This document shows, in pieces, positions 27,267-34,797 of a DNA stretch of 64,000 nt. Origin of the DNA: Paenibacillus sonchi (GTDB lineage Bacteria > Bacillota > Bacilli > Paenibacillales > Paenibacillaceae); assembly GCF_016772475.1 (NCBI RefSeq), contig NZ_CP068595.1, positions 1,302,001 through 1,366,000 of the forward strand, given 5' to 3'. The notes beneath the pieces are model-generated. The model was not told the origin of the DNA. It was given only the letters and a program-made list of their open reading frames with translations, and ran no database searches. Position numbers and translations under genes: made by a program. Position 1 is the first letter of the stretch. Every line of letters starts with the position of its first letter.

Positions 27267-27767
27267 TTAGGCCCGAGAATCAAAAAGTCCGGAGCGTTGC
27301 ACTCCAGCTGTTTTTCCCGCCGGGTGATGATAAGTAGCTTCTGTCTCAGAATAATAAGACATGCTTTCAATAGAAAAGTCTATATAGGAGAGCGCCTGTT
27401 CAAGAAGCTGTTGATTCAGCGTATTAGCTTCCTTCAGCCGCTGCAATGTGCCGGACAGCTTACGCTGCATATGGAATAACTGCTGTTTCTCTTCAGGGTC
27501 AAATACAAGCCTGGACAATTCAGTCAGGTTCAAATTCAGGTTGGAACGTATCCCCACTCCCTGCAAAAAAGCATATGCCGCTTGCATACGTTCTTCCTCC
27601 AACTGCTCGATCAGCTTCATGTGCTTAGACTCTTTATTAAGAAGTTGAATAAGATAATCTACTTGATTTGTCTTAATAGCGTCTTTCTTAACAGCGGCCA
27701 GATCCAGCATTTGCAAATGTGCTTCGTCCAGCCGCTCGAGTACTTCCAGCAAGGTTGTCAATGTCAT
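27267..27767 (-). CDS. flgN: FlgN-like export chaperone
   Basis: 166 residues from ATG 27767, chosen for the TAGGTGA ribosome-binding site 8 nt upstream; a GTG at 27779 is the alternative. It is helical throughout, with FlgN-type text (LLEVLERLDEAHLQMLDLA ... KKDAI; LNQQLLEQALSYIDFSIES). FlgN binds FlgK and FlgL for export. The start of translation overlaps the end of flgM, which suggests coupling. Confidence 0.85.
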   Translation of the reverse strand: MTLTTLLEVLERLDEAHLQMLDLAAVKKDAIKTNQVDYLIQLLNKESKHMKLIEQLEEERMQAAYAFLQGVGIRSNLNLNLTELSRLVFDPEEKQQLFHMQRKLSGTLQRLKEANTLNQQLLEQALSYIDFSIESMSYYSETEATYHHPAGKTAGVQRSGLFDSRA

Positions 27768-27779
27768 GGATGGATTCAC

Positions 27780-28067
27780 CTAATTCTCGGAGGATTGCTT
27801 AAAGTAGGGGGCGAGTGAGGCTGCGAGCTTGGCTGCGTCAACTTGGTAGGTACCTGCGGAAACTTGTTGTTTCAAGCTTTCTATTCTGCTGGCGCGTTCA
27901 GCGTCAACTTCCCCGCTCTTCTGTGCCTGCAGCAGCTTTATCGCTTCATCAGAGATCGAAACCTCATCCTTGCGTGTGCTTTTCTTCAGTTGTTCCTGTC
28001 TTTGCGTTTCTGCGTTGCGTTGATACGGGTTAATCGCATTAATACGTCCGGTCTCGTTAATTTTCAT
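27780..28067 (-). CDS. flgM: anti-sigma-D factor FlgM
   Basis: 95 residues from ATG 28067, preceded by GGAAGGTGGAAG. The longer frame to 28127 would begin inside the terminator hairpin and lacks a ribosome-binding site. MKINETGRINAINPYQ is the usual FlgM N-terminus, and DEVSISDEAIKLLQ and VDAERASRIESLKQQV form the sigma-binding helices. FlgM holds sigma-D inactive until hook completion. It has its own sigma-D-like promoter, so it feeds back on its regulator. Confidence 0.93.
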   Translation of the reverse strand: MKINETGRINAINPYQRNAETQRQEQLKKSTRKDEVSISDEAIKLLQAQKSGEVDAERASRIESLKQQVSAGTYQVDAAKLAASLAPYFKQSSEN

Positions 28068-28090
28068 AACTTCCACCTTCCTTCTGGTAT

Positions 28091-28124
28091 AAAAAAGCCG
28101 ATAATCTTTACTAAGTTTATCGGC
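28091..28124 (-). terminator. terminator after yvyF-like gene
   Basis: The minus strand reads GCCGATAA, 12-nt loop, TTATCGGC followed by TTTTTTAT. Its left arm is also the -10 of the putative flgM promoter. Confidence 0.75.
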
Positions 28125-28144
28125 CATCTTTGAAACATTTTTTA
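28117..28144 (-). promoter_or_regulatory. sigma-D-like promoter of flgM
   Basis: The minus strand reads TAAA (28141-28144), 16 nt, GCCGATAA (28117-28124), against TAAA-N15-GCCGATAT. It overlaps the terminator stem. B. subtilis also has a sigma-D promoter before flgM. Confidence 0.65.
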
Positions 28145-28173
28145 TAGCTGCAAGCGTTTTTTTACAGATTTAA

Positions 28174-28581
28174 TTATTCGCGGAGCTTGTCAACGGCCCG
28201 GTATGCGCCTTCTCCAGGCTTTTTCTCGGCCTCTGCTGGAGCAATTTCTTTGGCTGCATTCGAAAGATCTTTACGCAACCGGCTGCGGCAGCTGTCGCAC
28301 ATGTGACCTTCCCGGATCAAGGTTCCGCAGACTTCACAAGGGTACATCATATTCGGCGCATTCGCTATAGAAATCCGGCCTTCACGGATAAAACGGGTGA
28401 TTTCCTTAATCGGAATCTCCGTTGCATCGGACAGTTCCTGAATATTGGTGCCTCTGTTTTCACGCAAATAATTTACACAGATTTCATATTGATGCTCCAA
28501 ATCCTTAACACAAGGCTGGCACAGCTCCATGATGTTTTTGACGTATAACCGGCCGCACCGCGGGCAATTATCCAGATTCAT
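28174..28581 (-). CDS. yvyF: YvyF/TIGR03826-family flagellar operon protein
   Basis: About 135 residues from ATG 28581 (an upstream ATG at 28608 is possible). Two zinc-ribbon-like modules flank a helix-turn-helix: CPRCGRLY...CQPC (~5-25), ELSDATEIPIKEITRFIREGRI (~50-72) and CEVCGTLIREGHMCDSC (~80-100). Gene order (comFC-yvyF-flgM) is the same as in B. subtilis. A regulatory role in motility is suspected for the family but not proven. Confidence 0.9.
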   Translation of the reverse strand: MNLDNCPRCGRLYVKNIMELCQPCVKDLEHQYEICVNYLRENRGTNIQELSDATEIPIKEITRFIREGRISIANAPNMMYPCEVCGTLIREGHMCDSCRSRLRKDLSNAAKEIAPAEAEKKPGEGAYRAVDKLRE

Positions 28582-28750
28582 TTTCAGCAGCGGCTCCCTT
28601 CCATACATTTTGTGCTGCGTATAAATATCTTATGCTCCTAGATTACATGATTGCTGAGGCTTCGTCTATGATTAGTATCGGTTATATATACGTTATGTTT
28701 ATATCAGTTTTACAAAAATATACTAAATACCTATGGAGAATATTCTTGAT

Positions 28751-29614
28751 TTAAGATCGGGCCCAGGTCAAGCTGTAGATTTCCGCAGTACAGCCTAAGC
28801 TGGCGGCCAATAATGTTATGGTTTCCGCACAGGCACGGATCGTGCTTCCTGTTGTATAGATATCATCAACAATAATGATCTGCAAAGGCAGTGCCCCTCT
28901 CCCTTGTCCGGATGATTCAAGCCAATGGGCAAACTGTGAGCCAACTGCCGGGTCCGGATTGACTGCAAAAGCATGCTTCATATCCGCCAGCCGTTCGGCC
29001 CGGCTTTTAAAGCTCTGTTTGCCGGTATGATGGGTGCGGACCAGCAGCGGCAGCTGCGGAACCCCTCTGCACCGGGACAAAAAGTCCGCAAGCCGCTCCG
29101 CCTGATTGAATCCTCGTTCAGCAAACCGGGAATCACTGACGGGAACCGGAACCAGCAGATCGGCTTGCCATAAGCGGTTGCGTTTGCTTTTGAACGCAGG
29201 AATTAATGGATGTAGTTGCTTAGAACCTCCATCACGCGGCATCTGCCCCCGTTCTGATTGAAGGATGGAATAGGCCTGATCCAGCATCAATCCCAATACG
29301 GGCGCCAGACGTTCATTCCCGCGATATTTATACTGTCCCAGCACTTCACGCATCCCGCTGGTGTAGGCCACAGCACTGCGGTTGCAGACAATCGGAACCG
29401 GGTCGCTGCTGCGGCTGCAATCGGGACAGCCTACATGGCGGCCGCATTTGGGGCATCGCGGATGGCGAATCCAGGGGATTGAAGTTTGACAGCTCTTGCA
29501 GACTCCCGGAAGCTCTGAGGAAATTCCACTTTTTTTACCGCAGATGAGGCAGTCCGAAACGGACGAAGCCAGCAAAGAGTGGGTTATCTTCAACCATCTA
29601 CTCATTAAGTTCAT
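28751..29614 (-). CDS. comFC: ComFC, phosphoribosyltransferase-fold competence protein
   Basis: About 287 residues from ATG 29614, with GGAAGG 6 nt upstream. The frame to 29707 would overlap comFA and lacks a ribosome-binding site. N-terminal CLIC...CKSC and CPKCGRHVGCPDC form zinc sites. The C-terminal half is a PRTase fold: LVPVPVSDSRFAERGFNQAE and the PRPP loop IIIVDDIYTTGSTI. It works with ComFA in moving single-stranded DNA into the cell during transformation. It follows comFA by 11 nt. comFB, between them in B. subtilis, is absent. Confidence 0.93.
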   Translation of the reverse strand: MNLMSRWLKITHSLLASSVSDCLICGKKSGISSELPGVCKSCQTSIPWIRHPRCPKCGRHVGCPDCSRSSDPVPIVCNRSAVAYTSGMREVLGQYKYRGNERLAPVLGLMLDQAYSILQSERGQMPRDGGSKQLHPLIPAFKSKRNRLWQADLLVPVPVSDSRFAERGFNQAERLADFLSRCRGVPQLPLLVRTHHTGKQSFKSRAERLADMKHAFAVNPDPAVGSQFAHWLESSGQGRGALPLQIIIVDDIYTTGSTIRACAETITLLAASLGCTAEIYSLTWARS

Positions 29615-29625
29615 CTTCTTCCTTC

Positions 29626-31646
29626 CTATTCTAAGTACCCCTGTCTTCGGGCAATCGTATTCATAGTCCGGATCTGCGCAACCGCGCCCCGTTGTGATTT
29701 CGTCCATTGCGGAGAAAGAAAAATAACGGTTCCGGCCGGATCTTCTTTGGAGCGTCCAGCCCTTCCGGCCATCTGCACCAGTGAAGCTTCGTCAAAGAGG
29801 CTGCTGTCCGCATCCATAATCAACACATCACTGCGGGGGACGGTAACTCCCCTTTCAAGTATGGTGGTGGTGACGAGAAGCGAGATTGAGCGGCTGCGGA
29901 AAGCCGCAACCTTCTCCGTTCTTGCCGGGTCCTGTGAGGAGGTGCCCTCCATGGCCGCTCCGGGAAAGCTCTGGTGGAGAAGGGCCAGCAATCTTTCAAT
30001 GTGGGCTATCCGCGACACAAAGAGAAAGATTTGTGCCTCACGGGCGAAGGATTTGCGAAGTGCCTGCAGCAGCTTTGCGGGCAATGCCCCGCGCTTCAAA
30101 GATATCTGGAGCGGAGGCACTTCCAAATGCTGCGGCACCGGCAATGGATGCCCGTGGAAGCGGACAGGCACCCTGGCATGCGGCAGCTTGCCGGAACGGG
30201 CCAAACGCTGCAGCTCTTCCGGCGGTGTAGCCGACAGGTAGATGAATGATCCGCCCGGTTTGCAGGCATGCTCCGCCGCAAATGCCAGCATGGGGTCGTT
30301 ATGATAAGGATAGGCGTCAAGCTCGTCGATGATGACAAGGTCAAAGCTCTGGTGGAAGCGCAGCAGCTGATGAGTGGTGGCCAGGGTCAGCTGGCCAGGG
30401 GTCCAGCGGTCTGCGCTGCCGCCATACAGGACGGCGAGTGTCTCCGCCGGGAATGCCCCTGCGAGCCGCGGCGCCAGCTCCAGCACGACGTCGCGCCGCG
30501 GCGTTGCGACGAGTGCGCGGCCTCCGGCGGCGAGCACCGCCTCCAGGAGCGGGAACGTGATCTCCGTTTTCCCCGCTCCCGTGACGGCCCAGAGCAGGAA
30601 CCGCTCTGGGCTGAATGCGGCGGAGCGCTGCCGCGGCTCCGCCAGGAACCCCAGCGCAGCGCCGGCGGCTCCCGCCTGCGCCGCGCTTAGCCCCCACCGG
30701 CGTGCCGCCACGGTGGGGAACCCCCGGCCGTGCACCGCACGGCCGGGGAGGCCGCGCTGCGCAGCAGCAGCGCGCAAGCCCGGCTGCGCCCGAGTGCGAG
30801 GCAGGCCTCGCAATAGGCGCAGCCCGCAAGGCCGCACGCGGCGCAGGCCGTGCGGCCCGTGGCAGCGCTGCCGCAGCGCAGGCAGCGCAGCTCCGCGCGG
30901 CGGGCGGCAGCGCCGCGCCGGGGCAGGCGCAGCTGCGGCAGGCGGAGCGCCGCAGCGTGCAAGAAGCGGCCGGCGAGGGCAGGAAGCCGGCCACCGCCTG
31001 CGCTGCGAAGCGCAGGCGCTTTACCCACAGCGGCCTCCAATCTCAGCCGCCCCTGCAGCTGGGCAAGCTGAGCTGCTGCACGCCACTGTCCAGCCAGTCC
31101 GGGAAGCCGTTCCGCAAGGAGTGCTTCCACTTCAGGCTCCAGCAGGGAGCGGCCCTCCAGCACTTTCACCAATAGTTCTGCCGCAGCTCCAAGATCCAGG
31201 TGTCTTCCGCCAACTTCAGCGTCTATCGCCGGTCTGTACTTTTCTGCTTCCATATACGCCTTCCCATGTTGTACAGCGATAACCTTCGCTGTATTAACCA
31301 ATGTACAGACAGTAACTTCTTGATATAATCTCTCCTCGCACCAGCCTCCGCCTGCAGCCCGTTCCCCGGCAATCTCTCCCTTAAGAACCTCTGTCATATA
31401 TTTTCCCCAGTCTTCTACCTGCCATTGCCGCCCGGCTCGGGTTGAACTCCAGCTCTCTCTCAGCTTCACGGCCCAACCCAGGGGAAGCGCGGAAGAGAGA
31501 ATTACCAGTTTGTCCGCGGTCCTGGTATTCCAGCCCTCCCGTTCTTCTCCCGTCCCGCTCCACCATAATCTGTCTACATCCATTTCGAGTGAAACCCGAA
31601 TCTCCCAGTCCCCGTTAAGCTCTACTGCGTATACTGCTGCCTGCAA
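29626..31646 (-). pseudogene. comFA: ComFA DNA-uptake helicase, frame broken in GC-rich DNA
   Basis: Two frames overlap between 30687 and 30837 and make one protein of about 673 residues, longer than B. subtilis ComFA (463) because of a ~250-residue N-terminal extension. TTG 31646 follows AGGAGG. A four-Cys zinc finger (CLRCGS ... CAACGLAGCAYC) precedes the helicase: VTGAGKTEI (Walker A), IIDELDAYP (motif II), LSATPP (III) and QMAGRAGRS (VI). One added base, in the C4 near 30747 or the C5 (G5 on the coding strand) at 30721-30725, restores the frame. It is a DEAD-like ATPase pulling ssDNA inward. The region 30.4-31.0 kb is much richer in GC than its surroundings. Confidence 0.88.
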
Positions 31647-31846
31647 TCGCTCCGCCTCCTAAAATTTTGCTATCCTAATTTCTTTGAATCAGCTTGGGCG
31701 AAACCAGCATCGAATACCAAACTTAAGTTGCATCATCTTCCTGAAGATTCCGCTCCACAACTCAGCTCTTGAACTTCCTGCTGAACCATAAATAAGAATA
31801 CAATCACACTAATGGGTAGATAAGGGATTATGCCTACACGCCCGCA

Positions 31847-32037
31847 TATGTTGTACAATATGCAAGATCTGTGTCAATTTGGTGTGCTTAGGCAACATAT
31901 TGTTGTACAATCTGCAGGATTTTTTGTTAATTTGGCGCACTCAGGACACAGAGTGTTGTATAACGTACAAGATCTTCGCCATTTTGGACTGCTTAAGACA
32001 TACATTGTTGTATACCATGCAAGATTTTTGATGATTA
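31847..32037. repeat. four degenerate tandem repeats, period 52-53 nt
   Basis: Units start at 31851, 31903, 31956 and 32008 with TTGTACAAT, TTGTACAAT, TTGTATAAC and TTGTATACC, each followed by GCAAGAT- or GCAGGAT-like text and a T-rich (A/T)TTTGG segment. The intergenic 31647-32122 shows no gene; a 119-codon plus-strand frame over it is only the repeat translated. Confidence 0.8.
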
Positions 32038-32122
32038 ACGGCAGCCAGGAGAACCCAGGCTTATTTGTGCTAGATTTCTTAGCTTCTTACTTTTTTTTGA
32101 AATGTACATTTCCCCAAAATAA

Positions 32123-32160
32123 CAAAAAAGCACACTCCCCCAAATTTGGAGAGTGTGCTT
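32123..32160 (-). terminator. terminator of the small membrane protein gene
   Basis: The minus strand reads AAGCACACTC, loop, GAGTGTGCTT followed by TTTTG, starting about 34 nt after the stop. The 10-bp stem is perfect. Confidence 0.85.
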
Positions 32161-32194
32161 CACCCGTTTCTTGCATTGCTTGCATATGATATGA

Positions 32195-32626
32195 TTATTC
32201 GCCTCGCTTTGATCTGCATCCCTTGCTCCACGGCTTTTGCAGAAAAGGCAGAGGAACAGCTTGCCCCGGCTCTCTTAAATCCACTATGATGCCTGGCTGA
32301 AGCTTGCGGTCTGATTCCAAAAAGCCGATAGGAACAGCCGGGGCAAATTCCAGTGCCGAACCGCCCAGGGCAAGCCGTAAGGCTACATCCATCGTCGCAT
32401 CACTTGACCCGTCATCCATTAAGGTTACCCGAAGCCTCTTTCCGCTCAGCAAAGCATGGAAGGTCAGCGCCCGGATATACCACTCCACCACATATTCATG
32501 ATTACGGGTGATCAGAATGTAATGAAGCCGTTTGCCAGACTGGCCCCGCTCCCCTTTGTGCAGAATATGAACCAGTAATACCGCAATAGCATAGATGGCC
32601 GCAATCCATATTAACTGGGCTACCAT
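32195..32626 (-). CDS. small membrane-anchored protein with GT2-like core
   Basis: 143 residues. One N-terminal membrane segment (LIWIAAIYAIAVLLVHIL) is followed by a soluble part. HYILITRNHEYVVEWYIRAL and TLMDDGSSDATMDVALRLA resemble the first strand and VDDGSxDxT motif of GT2 enzymes, but the domain is too short to be a full transferase and no catalytic Asp motif is seen after it. ATG 32626 follows GAGGAGG. It lies between degU and comFA, where B. subtilis has a DegV-family gene; this is unrelated. Function unknown. Confidence 0.75.
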   Translation of the reverse strand: MVAQLIWIAAIYAIAVLLVHILHKGERGQSGKRLHYILITRNHEYVVEWYIRALTFHALLSGKRLRVTLMDDGSSDATMDVALRLALGGSALEFAPAVPIGFLESDRKLQPGIIVDLREPGQAVPLPFLQKPWSKGCRSKRGE

Positions 32627-32854
32627 GGAGATACACCTCCTCTTATACCGACACTATATGCCGATGATAAAAGGTCGGTGACTGCCCAGAGCAGACCCGC
32701 GCCTGCCTTCCTGCCTCACAATATACGGTTTCATCCATTCAGCCTGTACGTATACAGGGGGCTGCCTTTCATCCTTACAGGTACAACAACAATACTCTGA
32801 CTGCAGCAGGGCAGCTGCAATCATTATATGTAATATTCAAAAACCAGCGGCGGA

Positions 32855-33577
32855 TTAGAGGGTGACCCACCCATATTTAATCGAATTAATGACAGCCTGC
32901 GTACGATCGTCAACCTCCATTTTTTGCAGGATGCTGCTAACATGGTTTTTGACGGTTTTTTCGCTGATAAAGAGGTATTCCCCAATCATCTTATTGCTCT
33001 TGCCCTCCGCCATCAGCCGCAGTACTTCCGCTTCACGCCGGGTCAGGGGATTGTTGTCGCCAGCGACAAATTTGACACCAGCCTCTTTAACTGCAGTTTC
33101 TGCAATAGCTCCTGTCTCATTGAGGTACGTCATGCGGCGCAGCTGGTTAATCAGCTTCCCGGTGACCTTCGGATGAATGAAGGCATGTCCTTCACAGACA
33201 GAACGGATAGCATTGATCAGCGATTCTGCCTCCATATCCTTCAGCAGGTATCCATTGGCCCCCTTGCGCAGTGTTTCAAACACATAGCTCTCATCATCAT
33301 GAATCGATAAAATGATCACTTTGACATCAGGGAACATTTCCCGCAGCTTTTGCGTGGCTTCCACACCATTTTCAATCGGCATGTTGATGTCCATCAGTAC
33401 GATATCCGGTTTGTTCTCATTGCAGAATTCAAGCACCTGGATCCCGTCACCGCATTCCCCAATAACCTCAATATCTTCCTCCATATTTAAAATCCGCTTA
33501 AGCCCTTCACGAAACAACTGATGATCGTCGGCCAAAAGAACTTTGATGGGCGACTTGCCAATACTCTGGTTTTCCAT
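32855..33577 (-). CDS. degU: response regulator DegU
   Basis: 240 residues from ATG 33577, with AAAGGAG 7 nt upstream; the ORF extension to 33604 overlaps degS. It has an N-terminal receiver ([15 protein letters not shown]; phospho-acceptor Asp in [21 protein letters not shown]) and a LuxR-type helix-turn-helix ([39 protein letters not shown]). In Bacillus it controls exoenzymes, competence and flagellar genes, the systems encoded around it. It follows degS by 4 nt. Confidence 0.96.
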   Translation of the reverse strand: MENQSIGKSPIKVLLADDHQLFREGLKRILNMEEDIEVIGECGDGIQVLEFCNENKPDIVLMDINMPIENGVEATQKLREMFPDVKVIILSIHDDESYVFETLRKGANGYLLKDMEAESLINAIRSVCEGHAFIHPKVTGKLINQLRRMTYLNETGAIAETAVKEAGVKFVAGDNNPLTRREAEVLRLMAEGKSNKMIGEYLFISEKTVKNHVSSILQKMEVDDRTQAVINSIKYGWVTL

Positions 33578-33581
33578 CACA

Positions 33582-34754
33582 TTACTCCTTTCCTTTTTCC
33601 ACATTCGTCGGAATGTGAATTACGATTGTTGTGCCTTGATTCTCGGCTGACAGGATCTCCATTCTTCCTTCGAGCAGTTCCACGCGTTCCCGCATGCCGA
33701 CCAGCCCAAAGCTTTCGCGGTTTGCCTGTTCACTGGTTTTTTTCACATTGAAACCTAACCCGTTATCCTTCACAACAATCTTGATCAGCTGTGCCTGATA
33801 GGTGATTTCCACCAATACGTAACTTGGAAAAGCATGCTTGGCCGCATTCGACAACGCCTCCTGCACCAGACGGTATACCGCTGCCTCCATGGCGGATGAC
33901 AGCCTGTGCTCCTTACCCCTTGTTTCAAAAGAGGTTCGGATTTTCGTCTTTTCCTCGTAATCATGCACGTATTTTCGAAGTGTCGGAATTAGTCCTAAAT
34001 CGTCGAGCGCCATCGGGCGCAGATTAAAGATCACCTTCCGCATTTCCTCCAGGCTGTACCTTACCTGCCCTTTCAAGTCTAGTACTTCGTCCTGTACCAA
34101 CCCAAATTCCTGCTTTACCAGCATTCTTTCTACAATTTCCGTCCTTAGGACTAGATTCGCCAGCATTTGAGCAGGACCGTCATGAATTTCCCGGGCAATT
34201 CTCTTCCGTTCCTCTTCCTGAGCCAGGATTATTTTTAGTCCGATCATCTGTCTGTTTTTCGCAGATTCGACAATTCTAGTCACTTGTCCTAGTTCTCCGG
34301 ACAGATATTCCAAAACAACGCTCATTTGCGAACCGATGGATTCAGCACGCTCTACCGAATTTTCGACACTGCGGACACGCATCTGCAGTTCATCGCGCCT
34401 GCTCCGAAGATAGACCTCCCGCTCCCTAGTCATCATGAGCTCAAGCTGAAGTTCTGTTGCTTTCTCATAAGCGACCCGGATATCCTTCTCGGAGTAGCGG
34501 ACAAAATCCCGGCTGACCTCCGTCAGCCGGATCCGGGAGCGGTGGTACTGAAGCTCCAGCTTATCTACCTTTTGCAATGTTTCATCCGTTTCTTCCATAA
34601 CCCGCTGCAGTTCTTTGGTGAGTGCAACAAGCTCATCCCGTGCAACCTGCAATATTTCAAATATCTGATACTTGCTGCTCTCCATCACGTCGATGGTATT
34701 CTTAATGACGCGATCTATCGCATCGGCTTGAAATTCCACGGATGCTTGCCCCAT
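33582..34754 (-). CDS. degS: sensor histidine kinase DegS
   Basis: 390 residues, cytoplasmic, with no membrane segment. A long coiled coil fills residues ~20-170. The HisKA_3 phospho-acceptor is in IAREIHDGPAQMLANL (~190), and the ATPase has LSNAAKHAF, KDNGLGF and FGLVGMRERVE. It phosphorylates DegU, whose gene starts 4 nt after the degS stop. The start ATG 34754 has a weak ribosome-binding site. Confidence 0.95.
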   Translation of the reverse strand: MGQASVEFQADAIDRVIKNTIDVMESSKYQIFEILQVARDELVALTKELQRVMEETDETLQKVDKLELQYHRSRIRLTEVSRDFVRYSEKDIRVAYEKATELQLELMMTREREVYLRSRRDELQMRVRSVENSVERAESIGSQMSVVLEYLSGELGQVTRIVESAKNRQMIGLKIILAQEEERKRIAREIHDGPAQMLANLVLRTEIVERMLVKQEFGLVQDEVLDLKGQVRYSLEEMRKVIFNLRPMALDDLGLIPTLRKYVHDYEEKTKIRTSFETRGKEHRLSSAMEAAVYRLVQEALSNAAKHAFPSYVLVEITYQAQLIKIVVKDNGLGFNVKKTSEQANRESFGLVGMRERVELLEGRMEILSAENQGTTIVIHIPTNVEKGKE

Positions 34755-34797
34755 TTCTATCGGATCGTATTAAAGGCTTTCCTTCAATATTACCATA

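Noticed and set aside
29614..29707. Longer start of comFC
   Set aside because: Would overlap the end of comFA by 82 nt with no ribosome-binding site, while ATG 29614 has GGAAGG.
30374..31282. 302-codon plus-strand frame opposite comFA
   Set aside because: Long only because GC-rich DNA has few stops; no ribosome-binding site, low-complexity Ala/Arg/Pro text, and comFA motifs are on the other strand.
31830..32189. 119-codon plus-strand frame between comFA and the small membrane protein
   Set aside because: It is the translation of the 52-nt tandem repeats, and it overlaps a terminator.
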